From: Portulaca oleracea
Taxonomy: Eukaryota > Streptophyta > Magnoliopsida > Caryophyllales > Portulacaceae
Length of the DNA: 64,000 bases
Direction: 5' to 3'
Assembly (NCBI GenBank): GCA_029582165.1
Contig: CM055877.1
Location: forward strand, 24,488,355 to 24,552,354
The position numbers and the translations under genes were made by a program. Each line of letters opens with the position of its first letter. Position 1 is the first letter of the stretch. The notes beneath the pieces were generated by a model that made no database searches, was not told where the DNA came from, and was given only the letters and a program-made list of their open reading frames with translations. Shown one piece after another: positions 20,650-32,130 of this stretch.

Positions 20650-22345
20650 TGTTCACTCGCAATATAGTGCGGGTTGTTGTATCCTATCCACAGGGAGCAA
20701 GGTCTTTTCGCCAAAACTTTTACTACTAGGCTTAGTTTAAGGTGATTAAAACAATTAAGAAGGGGAACAAGAACACGGATCGATAATTAATCAAAAATAG
20801 AGAAAAGGAAGGATTCAAGGGTCGGTTTTCACCACCTAATGACTTCCCTCAACAAAGCAATTCCGGACAAGACACTAAGCCAAGCTAGAAGATAGGATAT
20901 TGCAAGGACAAGGCCACTTCGGGGCCTCTCTCGAGGAATACCCGAATTTAACCCTCAAGGTTTGTCCAATAATTTCTTATGGACATGCCCAAAGGGTTTG
21001 AAATGCAATTCTCCTTATCCGAACCTTTCCACTTTTTTCATGTGGAATAGTTCAAATACCCATTCGAATACCCTAAGGACTATGTTTGGATGGATTTCGT
21101 GGTTTTTCACCCCACTAAACCCCATAATCAAAAGAGTAATCGAATGAGAACTTCATAAACAAGGCCTAATGTCCTATCTAGAACTAACTCTAAACAAGGG
21201 GACTCATTAGGGGCTAAACCTCCCCCCAAACCCAAGGGAACTAGCCACTAATCATGATAAAAACTAGGCTAATCACATCCAAACCAACCCTAAACATGAT
21301 TTCTAACAACCAATAATCAAGAACAAGCAAAACAATGAAAATAACAAGCAAAGCAATTAAAGAGCAAAGAAAGCAATTAGCAAAGTAACTAATGAAAGAG
21401 TTAAGGGGAGAGAATACTTATCAAAATGGTGTAGATGAACAAGAGAAGGCAATAAAAGATGATCTTACAATCTCTCAATTGTTTGAATACCCAAATCTTC
21501 AATAATAAACACAAATCTCCAAAACTCTAGATTAATCTCTAACTAATCTCTCTCTAAAACTCCTAATTACAAAGCTAGAAATTGTTTAAGTCTATCCCTA
21601 GATGGCCCCCCTTAAGAAATCGTCAACAAGGAATATATATACAAGGCAAAACAGTTGGCCAAAACGCAGCACTTCAAGCCGAAAACACGTGCAGGACATA
21701 GGGAGACCGTGGCCATGGTCAAGGAGATCGTGGTCACAGTCTCGTTCTGTCCAGCGAAAAAGGTCGGGCGATTTCGAGCTTCGAGAAGCCGTAGGTACGG
21801 TCTCCTTCGGGACGAAGAGGTCGCGGGCGCTACCCTTATTGTAGCGGGCGCTACCTACTTTAGCTGACAATCCATGGCTGACTTGAGCACAGGTCGCGGG
21901 TGCTACCTCTATGGTAGCGGGCGCTACCCTTCAGGGTAGCGGGTGCTACGCTTAGGGTAGCGGGCGCTACCCTGCGAAAACTCTCGGGCGATTCTGGGCT
22001 CTGGGCGTAGCGGGTGCTACGCCATGGCTTCCCTTCCCTTTGTTCTTCCTTCTTTCCGAGGCATGTAACGCCCGATCCGAGGGTCGTCGCATGCGTTACT
22101 TCACTAATTGGCACCAAAGGTTGGGAGTGTGGTCCCAGGTCGACTCTGCCTCGGTTTCCGGTCCGGCTCGGCTCGGGAAATCACCAAAAATGCTATAAAA
22201 AGACCCGTTTAGCTACGTTTTGAGTGAAAACTTCGTAATTTACAAAAAATACCAGAACGCATTAAAAGTTATTAAAACAAGCTACAAAACAAGTCAAAAG
22301 CCTAAGGATTTAGGCGGTATTTAGACACGAAATCGGGTCTGAACA
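20650..22345 (-). repeat. 3' LTR of the Athila element
   Basis: 1696 bp. A TATA-like TATATATATTCC lies on the minus strand at about 21632-21643. The inverted-repeat array is at 21700-22023. It begins TGTTCAGACCC on the minus strand at 22345 and ends CGAGTGAACA at 20650. Confidence 0.9.
21700..22023. promoter_or_regulatory. Inverted-repeat array in Athila 3' LTR
   Basis: Units include GTAGCG-GG-CGCTAC at 21841-21854 and 21914-21927, GTAGC-GGGT-GCTAC at 21936-21949, AGGGTAGCG-GG-CGCTACCCT (20 nt, perfect 9-nt arms) at 21954-21973, and GGCGTAGC-GGGT-GCTACGCC at 22004-22023. A GAGACC-type unit near 21700-21755 is degenerate. The array lies upstream of the LTR TATA box in element orientation. Confidence 0.8.
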
Positions 22346-22357
22346 CCCCCCCACACT
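22346..22357 (-). promoter_or_regulatory. Athila polypurine tract
   Basis: GTGTGGGGGGG on the minus strand, adjacent to the 3' LTR. Confidence 0.85.
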
Positions 22358-24136
22358 TAAACTTTTGCTCGTCCCGAGCAAAACAAAACAAAAGCTAACT
22401 AAACTAACACTAACTCCTCTGTCGTGGGAGAGAAACAGGTGCATTTAGCGTATGCACCAAGCCCTTTGAACCCCCCGGCAGCCCGGGTGGACGAGATGGA
22501 CTCGTGAGGGTTTGTAGCGGCTGTGCCCACAAAAGCCAAAGAAAAAGGAGAGAGGGAAAGTGAAAACAAAACCGAAGAAAACAAAAAGAAAGAAAAACAA
22601 AGGCTTTGATTCACAAGATCTCGCAATCCAAACTAAGAAAACATGATTAAACCTCCCAAAGTAACCGTTAGGAGCATCTCACAAACACCACACTCAGATA
22701 AAGGTCAATCTTGAAGATTTTTCAACTCCCTACACCTTGTACCAAGCGAAACCCCACATGCAAAAGCACAAAAAGGGTTTTACGGGATCCAAAAGACTCT
22801 AAAAACTCGTGTCCGAATTTGAAAACAACGAAACAACCAAGAGAAGCGTTGCCCTCCCTCGCATTTGGTCGCCCTTGGCTTGGTGAGGGCCGTAGGTGAT
22901 GCAAGGGGAGGCCCCACTCTTTTTAGAAGCAAAAACTTTTTCTTTTCTTTCTTTTTGAGTTGGATTTACCAACGAAATTTGCTTTTCTTTTTCTCTTTTG
23001 TTTTTGTTTTTAAAAGTCGGTATTTGCCTTACTTTCGGGAATTGGACGACCCATATAAGGGGTATACCCTCCCAACACGGTCTTTTCCATTCGCCTCTCC
23101 GTCGCAAAGCGATATAGGAGGAGGGTTAAGGGGTATCCGTGCGGTACCACGAATACCAGGCCCGTGTAGGTTGGCTAAGTGTAGGTGGTAAGTGTCATTC
23201 AGCGACACGCTCCACTTATTCAGGTTATTGTAACTTATGAATTCTTTTCTTTCTTTTCTTTTTGCACTTTTTGCTTTTGCTAAACGAGAAACAAAACAAA
23301 CTCGGACACAAGCCCCTAGAATCTTGCGGTTCCAAACAAAATGGGAAAGGAACGGGGGTCTCACTAGACACTTAATGAAGGGAGTCTGGTAAGGGTAAAT
23401 CTTGACTAGAACCCGAGATAGGGTCGAAAATGCTCCAACCGGTTACTTTTTAAAGAAGCTTAAGAACGGCTTCTCAACTTCGATAACGAGATCCAGGAAA
23501 CAAAGCAAAACAAAAACAAAACGAAAAGAAAAACTGAAAAGGTTTTCACTCCCTTTTTTCTCCTTTTTCACACGAAAATTTTCAAATTTTAAGTAAAAAC
23601 TAAGAAAAACAAAGAACAAAACTACTAGGTGATCTACCCTTGAAACAGAATATCTCCCCCCCCCCCCCACACTTAAAACTCCACAATGTCCTCATTGTGG
23701 GAAGGTGTCACATGAAAAGGGTAAAGAACCTACAAAACACAAACATCTAGCTAGTAGAAATGGTGGCGACCCGAGCCCACACGGCTCAAACGGCAAAATA
23801 TTCCCAACACAAACACTCAAAGGGGCTCGCCACCCAAAAGGAAAATCAAGCATGCGAAAGGATCATAGGATATTCAACTCAAAAAGAGAAGAGCGGAGAG
23901 ATATTACCTCGAGTTCTTCAAAACAAATGATTTCTCAATCCACGATCCGTGATATCCAAGCAAAGGGTTAGGATTTTCAAGTAAAAACAATCAAAGCTCG
24001 TAAGATCCACATGCAAGATAAGAAAAATGAAAAAGAAACTAACTAAGAAAAGAAAATAACTCAAAAGAAAGAAATAAAAGTATGGGTTGCCTCTCATAAA
24101 GCGCTTGTTTAGGTCCCGAGCTTGACCTAATTAGAC
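22358..24136 (-). other. Athila non-coding interior in place of pol
   Basis: About 1.8 kb lies between the protease frame and the polypurine tract. Overlapping short frames are rich in K, R, F and S because of A/T-rich tracts, and none has a domain. It contains a 10-11 base C run at 23656-23667. In a full Athila this region would follow pol and the env-like frame. Confidence 0.6.
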
Positions 24137-25862
24137 TTACTTCATTCTTGAGAGGAGCGGGGTGTATGAGAGAAGGGTGACCAGCTTTCTCCACCATTTC
24201 CTCCTTCTTCTCTTTCCACATTTCACCATCATCTTCATGGATGGTTTAGTCAATCGCAAGGGATATAGAGGTAACCTTCTTCTCGGTCTCTTCCGCCCAC
24301 TCTTCTTCTTTATTTCCCATTGTTTCTCAACTTTGTGTATGTAAGAGGGATGCCTCTTAAAAAACTTGGTAGACCGATGGGAATTGGAGGTTAACTTTAC
24401 CTTGATGTTAGGTGGTTTGACGGGTCTTGGGCTTTTGAAAATTTCCCCTTTGACTTCCACGTTCTCAATATGGGTTTCCCCCCAATCTTCTGGTTCTACT
24501 TCAAGGAAATTCCCCTCTCTTAACTGCTCATGATCATTATTCTCAAAAAACTTGCCCTTCTCCCCAACCCCATAAACAAACTCTAACATCACTTGAGGAA
24601 AAGAAAATGTCGAAAATATCACACCTTCATCAATCGCCTCTCGAACTTCCATGTGCTCAAAGAAGGGGTCTTCCAAAGGAATCTCAAATTCAAAGCTCTC
24701 AAAAAGAAACTCCATAGTCAAATTCTCCTCAATCCCTTCAAGTAGTCCTCCATAACTAGGCGTGCTATCAAGGATCCTTCTAAATTGCTCTTCCTCACTC
24801 TTGACTTCTTCGAATTCGAAAGTTTCAAGCCAAGCCGGGTCATTGTCTCCAAGGTCGAATTGAAATTTTTCGAGGCCGCAAGAGAAGGTTGACTCTTCCA
24901 AGGAATCATTGACCATGTCATCGACGATATCGACCCTAAAACAAGAATCCATGAAAGAAGGGGCAGCCATGGCCTTTTTTAAATTGAAATCAATTTGTTC
25001 ATCACCAATGTGTAAGGAGAGCTTTCCGTTCTTAACATCTATCATTGCTCCCGCCGTAGCCAAGAAAGGCCGACCCAAAATGATTGGTATTTGTTCATCT
25101 TCAGTCATATCCAAAACGATGAAGTCACACGGAGTAAAGAATTTTCCCACTTTCACCGGGACATCTTCAAGAACTCCCACCGGATGTCGAATAGACCGAT
25201 CGGTCATTTGAAGAGATATTTTTGTTGGAACGAGATCGTGAAGCTTAAGTCTCTTGCAAATAGAGTGGGGCATCACGCTCACACTAGCGCTAAGATCGCA
25301 TAATGCCTTGCTAATAGACATATCACCTATTGAGCATGGAATAGAGAAGCTCCCGGGGTTCGATAGTTTGGGAAGATGTTTGTTGGCGATTACCGCACTG
25401 CATTCATGCATCAGGGATATCACGAAATTCTCTCCAATATTCCTCTTGTTTGTGAGGAGTTCCTTGAGAAACTTGCTATAGGAAGGTATGTTTATGATTG
25501 CTTCCAGGAATGGGATGTTGATATCGAGGCTTTTGAGAATCTCCATGAACTTAGCAAACTTCACATTCTCATTCACTTTGGCGAAGCGTTGGGGAAAAGG
25601 AAGGGGCAGAGCATATGGCTTGACTTGTTGAATGACCGGCTCCTCTTCCTTCTCAACCGCTTTCCCTTTCTTTTTCAGCTCATCACTCTTGACCACTTCT
25701 TTCACCTTCGTGTCTTTCTCCTCAACAATAATTCCCTCCTCCTCAACGGTTAAGTCTTCTACCTCAACTTCTCCCCTAACTCCTTGATCAACTCCGATTT
25801 TCGGGCCCTCAAGCTCCTTGCCGCTCCTCAAAGTGATGGCATTGATGTGCCCTTTAGGATTT
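24137..25862 (-). pseudogene. Athila protease region (retropepsin-like)
   Basis: The frame begins near INAITLRSGKELEGPK and has an acidic/lysine linker (VEEEGIIVEEKDTKVKE), then YALPLPFPQRFAK, FAKFMEILKSLDINIPFLEA, and the aspartic protease segment FSIPCSIGDMSISKALCDL-SASVSVMP, then IILGRPFLATAGAMIDVKNG. The usual active-site D-L-G-A reads D-L-S-A here, which should impair cleavage. The last ~250 codons are acidic and of unknown role, ending at 24137. It is split from gag by a stop and a one-base shift near 25865. Confidence 0.85.
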
Positions 25863-25870
25863 TGTAGGGG

Positions 25871-27283
25871 TTAGCTAGGTAGACCCTTGGAAGAAGAAGA
25901 TTGAGATTGGAAGTTGGAGACGTGTTGGGAAAGTTGAGCTAATTGGGTCTCAAGCATCCTTTGGCTAGCATGAATAACTTCATTTTGTTTCAATTGGGTG
26001 GCATTGAAAGCCTCTTGATTATTGAGATATCTTTCCATAAAGTCCATCTCTTGGCTCATTTGTGGAGGGGGTTGTTGTTGGTAGGATTGAGGGGCTTGAT
26101 GATAGGCTTGGTTTTGGTATTGAGGGGCTTGTTGATGGGAGTGGTTTTGGTTTTGATGTGCATGGTTTTGGGCTTGGTTAGGGTAGGAAAAACCCGGAGG
26201 GACATAAGATGGGTTTCCTTGAGGGCGGACAGGCTCATCGTTGCGGTAAGAGAGGTTTTGTCGATAAAGAGCATTCACTTGCTCATTGGATACCAACTCC
26301 GTTTGGCACTCGAAATTTGCATGTCCTCCCCCACATACCTCACAATGCAACACCGAGGTGGACAAAGGTGAAAGGATGGAAGATTGAACCTCCATAATCG
26401 GCTTGAGTTGTTCGGTCGTCTTCATCTCGGCCATGTCCTGAGAGAGTTGTTGCATTGTCTTTTGAATGTCCTTGATAAGATACCCCAAGTTCTCGCTATC
26501 ACCACAACTGGTCACCTCCCTTGAATTCCTTTCCCAGTTGCAAGCATTCTCCGCCATTTGAGCTAAAAGAGCATCGGCTTGGTCGGGGGTTTTACTTAGG
26601 AAAAGGCCGCCCGAGGCACTATCGATCAATTGCTTCGTATTCATGGAGAGCCCCTTGTAGAAATTATGTAGAATAAGAGCGGTCGGAAGGTTGTGGTGTC
26701 GGCATGCCCGTTGAAACCCTTTGTTTCTCTCCCAAGCTTTGAACAAAGACTCGCTCGGTTGTTGTCGATAGTTCATGATCTCCGTTCGTAGGCGAGCGGT
26801 CTCCATTGGCGGGAAAAACCTCCTCAAAAAGGCTTGACTTAGGGCATCCCAAGTCCGAAAAGTGTTCGTGTTACAATTATCAAGCCACCCTCGAGCCTTC
26901 CCGGCAAGAGAAAACGGGAAGAACTTAAGATGGGCGTATTCTTCAGAAACTCCTTGCATTCTGATCATACCGTATCTCTCCAAAAAGTTGGAAATATGGT
27001 TGATGGGGTTCTCCTAGTCAAGCACATGGAACTTAGATTGCTCAATGAGATGAAGGAAATTCGGCTTGTCCTCGAAGACAGTCCCCTCGGGGAGATCGGG
27101 CAAAACAATAGGAGAGCCTCCCGTACCCGTTGAAGGTGATGCGAACGACAGGAGGGTACGAGGTTCTGCCATAGCCTCTCGCTGTTGTCGTTCGAGAAGA
27201 CGCCTACGGGCGTTTGCGTCGTTGTTGTGCCGTGTAGTCGCTTCGATTTCGGGATCAAAAGGTACAAGAGGTATTAGGTCTCT
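25871..27283 (-). pseudogene. Athila gag (broken)
   Basis: The upstream part reads RRRDLIPLVPFDPEIEATTR and PIVLPDLPEGTVFEDKPNFL up to a TAG at 27014-27016. The expected start codon appears as ATA near 27283, and the first in-frame ATG is 27170-27172. After the TAG the frame continues with NPINHISNFLERYGMIRMQG, FFPFSLAGKARGWLD, and a retrotransposon gag core (FLRRFFPPMETARLRTEIMN). It ends in a zinc-knuckle-like CEVCGGGHANFEC, then a Q/N/H-rich tail. It normally packages RNA, but it is disabled here by the in-frame stop. Confidence 0.85.
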
Positions 27284-27409
27284 CCTGCGTATGCACTAAA
27301 CAAACAAACGACGTAAGAAGCCCTAGGGACTCTAGACTCGACTAAGCAAGGTAAAAACCTCCTAAACTAAACGCACGTAGAGTAAGTTAAGACTAGAAGG
27401 GGCGCTTGC

Positions 27410-27427
27410 TCCCCGGCAACGGCGCCA
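27410..27427 (-). promoter_or_regulatory. Primer binding site (tRNA-Asp type)
   Basis: TGGCGCCGTTGCCGGGGA on the minus strand, complementary to aspartate tRNA as in Athila elements; about four bases from the LTR. Confidence 0.9.
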
Positions 27428-27430
27428 TTT

Positions 27431-29138
27431 TTTTCACTCGCAATATAGTGCGGGTTGTTGTATCCTATCCACAGGGAGCAAGGTCTTTTCGCCAAAACTT
27501 TTACTACTAGGCTTAGTTTAAGGTGATTAAAACAATTAAGAAGGGGAACAAGAACACGGATCGATAATTAATCAAAAATAGAGAAAAGGAAGGATTCAAG
27601 GGTCGGTTTTCACCACCTAATGACTTCCCTCAACAAAGCAATTCCGGACAAGACACTAAGCCAAGCTAGAAGATAGGATATTGCAAGGACAAGGCCACTT
27701 CGGGGCCTCTCTCGAGGAATACCCGAATTTAACCCTCAAGGTTTGTCCAATAATTTCTTATGGACATGCCCAAAGGGTTTGAAATGCAATTCTCCTTATC
27801 CGAACCTTTCCACTTTTTTCATGTGGAATAGTTCAAATACCCATTCGAATACCCTAAGGACTATGTTTGGATGGATTTCGTGGTTTTTCACCCCACTAAA
27901 CCCCATAATCAAAAGAGTAATCGAATGAGAACTTCATAAACAAGGCCTAATGTCCTATCTAGAACTAACTCTAAACAAGGGGACTCATTAGGGGCTAAAC
28001 CTCCCCCCAAACCCAAGGGAACTAGCCACTAATCATGATAAAAACTAGGCTAATCACATCCAAACCAACCCTAAACATGATTTCTAACAACCAATAATCA
28101 AGAACAAGCAAAACAATGAAAATAACAAGCAAAGCAATTAAAGAGCAAAGAAAGCAATTAGCAAAGTAACTAATGGAAGAGTTAAGGGGAGAGAATACTT
28201 ATCAAAATGGTGTAGATGAACAAGAGAAGGCAATAAAAGATGATCCAACAATCTCTCAATTGCTTGAATACCCAAATCTTCAATAATAAACATAAATCTC
28301 CAAAACTCTAGATTAATCTCTCACTAATCTTTCTCTAAAACTCCTAATTACAAAGCTTGAAATTGTTTAAGTCTATCCCCCTTAAGAAATCGTCAACAAG
28401 GAGTATATATACAAGGCAAAACAGTTGGTCAAAACGCAGCACTTCAAGCCGAAAACACATGCAGGACATAGGGAGACCGTGGTCACGGTCTCGTTCTGTC
28501 CAGCGAAAAAGGTCGGGCGATTTCGAGCTTCGAGAAGTTGTAGGTACGGTCCAGGAGACCGTAGGTACGGTCTCCTTCGGGACCAGGAGGTCGCGGGCGC
28601 TACCTACTTCAGCTGACAATCCATGGCTGACTTGTGCACAGGTCGCGGGTGCTACCTCTATGGTAGCGGGCGCTACCCTTCAAGGTAGCGGGCGCTTCCC
28701 TTCAGGGTAGTGGGTGCTACGCTCAGCGTAGCGGGCGCTACCCTGCGAAAACTCTCGGGCGATTCTCGGCTCTGGGCGTAGCGGGTGCTACGCCATTCGT
28801 GGCGAGGTCTACGCCTTGGCTTCCCCTCCCTTTGTTCTTCCTTCTTTCTGAGGCATTTAACGCCTCATCCGAGGGTCGTAGCATGCGTTACTTCACTAAT
28901 TGGCACCAAAGGTTGGGAGTGTGGTCCCGAGTCGACTCCGCCACGGTTTCCGGTCCGGCTCGGCTCGGGAAATCACCAAAAAATGCTATAAAAAGGCCCG
29001 TTTAGCTACGTTTTGAGTGAAAACTTCGGAATCTACAAAAAATACCAAAACGCATTAAAAGTTATTAAAACAAGCTACGAAACAAGTCAAAAGCCTAAGG
29101 ATTTAGGCGGTATTTAGACACGAAATCGTGTATGAACA
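27431..29138 (-). repeat. 5' LTR of the Athila element
   Basis: 1708 bp, matching 20650-22345. The canonical terminal CA (plus-strand TG) has become AA (plus-strand TT) at 27431. TATA-like TATATATACTCC on the minus strand at about 28400-28411. Confidence 0.9.
28473..28794. promoter_or_regulatory. Inverted-repeat array in Athila 5' LTR
   Basis: Perfect units are GAGACCGTG-GT-CACGGTCTC (28473-28492), a 22-nt unit with 10-nt arms GGAGACCGTA around GG (28554-28575), GGTAGCG-GG-CGCTACC (28662-28677), GTAGCG-GG-CGCTAC (28728-28741), and GGCGTAGC-GGGT-GCTACGCC (28775-28794). Compared with the other LTR, one GAGACC unit is gained here and others lost. It lies 60-390 bp upstream of the TATA box. Confidence 0.85.
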
Positions 29139-29143
29139 ATATG

Positions 29144-29880
29144 CATGTGCATTGACCATGTTTAAGTTGTCTCTTAATATTATCAAGTTAATACCAATGA
29201 ATATATTTTATTACCTTTGACATGTTTAATTGGTTTATAAGAATTGCCGTTAAGTATATAAGTGTATTGACATTCCATGATAAAATAGTTGTTGTAGGAT
29301 GGTGCAAAGAAAAAGTCAAAATAAGTATTTATTTATTTATTTATATATTAGTAAGTGCACCATTGAACACCTACATAAGTTACAAGTATATTTAGCCATA
29401 TATCTTAAGTTGGCTATGATATTAAGTTACATGGAAGTTTCATACTAGTAATAAGGATGAGGTTATTGCCATTAAAAGGATATCTTGATTGGATGCTTTA
29501 AGTTACAAGTTTTTTAAGGTGTTTAATGTGGAAATTCATTGTGGCAAGATTACATTTTACTTCTTATAATATGAATTTTTCCATGTTTATTCACATGTTC
29601 AAGTATTATTAAGTTTATTCCGCCTATTGTTATTGATATTAATATGAAGGATGGGTACATGAAAGTTGATTAGACCATTTATTAATTTCATGTTTAGGAA
29701 TTTTGTTCCATGTTTATAAGTGATTGGTATGAGTAATTTCGTGCTTAAAGTTTTGCCTATAGTTGTTCAAGTATTGTTTAATAGCATGATTAACAAGTTA
29801 ATTTTATGTTTAAGTTTGAAGCATGGAAAATAGAATATGAGTATTGGCAAAAGTATTTTGTTTCTAATTTATTAGTTATA
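29144..29880. other. AT-rich spacer, no recognised feature
   Basis: AT-rich sequence with repeated AAGTTAC/AAGTTA words. It is probably old transposon-derived background that was contiguous with 20393-20644. No coding signal. Confidence 0.5.
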
Positions 29881-29966
29881 TTAACTTCCTACACCTAACA
29901 AACCAAGAAACAAGATAAAGAAACAAAGAAACCAAGAAATCAATACAAGCTTTGCTAATCCTAACA
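29881..29966 (-). repeat. Partial LTR of the gene-capturing element family
   Basis: TAACTTCCTACACCTAACAA through AATCCTAACA matches the second half of the 220-bp LTRs at 3300-3519 and 5252-5471 with indels. It is truncated on the left. Confidence 0.75.
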
Positions 29967-32130
29967 GGGTGTAGAGTGTGAATTGGACCTATTTAATGGT
30001 ATTATTAAATAGTCTAAGATGTTAGTTAAACCCCAGTTTTTGAATCACGAGATTTCAATATGTATATCAAAAGTTATGGCCAAAACCATGAAGGGTCGCT
30101 CACAAATACGAATTTTTGGACAGTCTGGAAATCAACATTTTTCATTTGTTTAGAGGTCTTTTTTGGCTGTGTGTTCAACATAAAAGATTTAGAGGTTTCT
30201 TGAGCTTTCTGGAAAGGTAAAATTCATGGTCATACGATACCGGGAATGAGAGTTATGAGTCCCGGAATTAGGGCCAGTAATCTGAATTTACCCAGAAATT
30301 TATTGTGACTCCTCTGGGTTCTTGGCCAAAATCTGATCCTTTCCCATACCCAACTCAAATTGTGATCAATATGAAAGTTTTAGATTGTTCTTTCAGCTTT
30401 CCGTACATAGCTTACGTGGCTCAAACCGATAAGTGTAGCTTGAGTTATGATTCTCCAAAGGAGTGAGATTTAAATTAATTATTCTAGGCAGCTTGTAAAG
30501 ATGAGAGTTTTTACCCTTCTTAACCATGTTTTTGGCCTTCATGGATAATGGAGAGTTGTAGTTTTGATCTAAGCTTTCCAAAAAGTCATTTTATGCCTTG
30601 ATACGATTCTTGTGGGAAAAGTTATTGCCTTACGAGTGCGCCTTGAAGAAATAAGTTCCTTATTGAACCATAAAGATTTATTAAAGTTATTTCTCAATCC
30701 TCCCAGCTAAGTTGAATCCTAATTCATGTCCCCTTTCTTTTCTAAGTCCATCCTAGAGGTCGTTGCGTTCAAACTGTTCAAGTCCCTGCCAGTTCAGTGT
30801 GCGTAGGTAACGGGTACCCAGGTATGTATATTGCATGTAATTTCTAAGTTAAAGTACTTATGAATTATTTATGTCATACATATCATATCTATTTTACGAT
30901 TTATCTCATCCATGCTAATTTCATGTTTCTTGTCAAAAGTAAGTTTTAAGTGGGTATATGTACTAAAGTTTAATTTACTAGGTAACTCGTCTGTTTCTAA
31001 GTATTTATGTTATTTTATGCATCATGTTCCAGTGTAGGTAAGTTTTATGTAGATTTATGTACCCAAGTATGGTTTATTCTTTTATGCCTATTTCGTTATA
31101 TTTACTTTAACACTCATGCATTTCTGCAAACTCTTATGTTTTATGCTCAAGATGTTATGCGAGCCCTATGAATTTCAATTACTAGGGTTAAATTATCAAG
31201 TTATTTTATGTTCTACTTAAGACCTTATATTAGGAATCCTTTATGTTAGGGACTTTTACAATATTTCCATTCTTTGGTTGTTAAAGGTAGTTCATGAATA
31301 AATTTCGTGATAAGTTCAGTTCTTATTCAAGGAGGTTTCAAGGATGAGTTTAAGTTATGATTACAAAGGTGGTTAAGGATCCAGTTTTATTAAGAACCCA
31401 AGGTCAAGGTTCGAAGTCTCTAAAATTTTTAATAAAGGCCCCGCCATGTATAATCGTATTGTAGAGCACCCCATGCTTAATCGTGCCTCAGCGCACCCCA
31501 GGGAACCTGTGTCGTAGTGCACACCAGGATAACCGTGCCTTGCGCACACCAAGGAAAAATATGAATATAATGCCTAAAGTGCACCCCATGGAAATCTGGC
31601 CAGTATAGGACATTGTCCGCAATCCGAATCTCCCGATCGGTCCGGGTATGCGCATACGGAGGCTTAGCCGATGATCGCAAGTAGGGGCCCTCTAGGTTAA
31701 CAAAAGGACAACTAATTGTTAATTAATTAAGTTTTCCGAAGTCTTTGTGTAATAATAAGGTTTTATGATTTACTTATCAAGTTTTACAAGTCTTGATTCA
31801 CGATAATTCAATATTGAACTTATGTTTTAAGTACTGTGTGATTTTTTGTCAAGTTTAGGTATGATTTACGAATCTCCTAAACCTTTGTTTATGTTAAGTT
31901 GGAAAGAAAGCATGCTCATGCACAGTTTTGTTAAGTTACGGTTTTCATAAGGTACAGGAATAAGCTAAGCTACGGCTTAATTCTGTAAGTTATGTACCAC
32001 TTAATTGTTTATTATTCCTCTTTTATATTGCTTTAATTATGTTGGAACCGCGCTAGTAAGTAAAATAAATTTTGAAATGATTCTTTCGTTAGAGGGATAT
32101 ACGTACTGAGATTTATCTCACTTTTCGAAG
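29967..32130 (+). mobile_element. Diverged partial copy of the 3.6-kb LTR
   Basis: Matches to 16799-20392 begin in the AGTTATGGCCAAAACC region and run through the GTGCAC block (31450-31690), ending with ACGTACTGAG...CTCACTTTTCGAAGTTTT at 32130. Its 5' part is missing and its 3' end is cut at the border with repeat R. Confidence 0.7.

Larger units (their letters stand above)
20650..29138 (-). mobile_element. Athila-type Ty3 element, gag-protease only
   Basis: The LTRs (20650-22345 and 27431-29138) are flanked by ATATG duplications (20645-20649 and 29139-29143). The minus-strand PBS TGGCGCCGTTGCCGGGGA (27410-27427) matches tRNA-Asp, as in Athila. The PPT reads GTGTGGGGGGG on the minus strand (22346-22357). 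The 5.1-kb interior has gag and protease remnants but no reverse transcriptase, RNase H or integrase, so the element depends on others. The GCGCTTxxxxGAGAGGCAACCCATAC phrase (about 24070-24110) is typical after the Athila coding region. The two LTRs differ notably in the inverted-repeat region. Confidence 0.9.
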
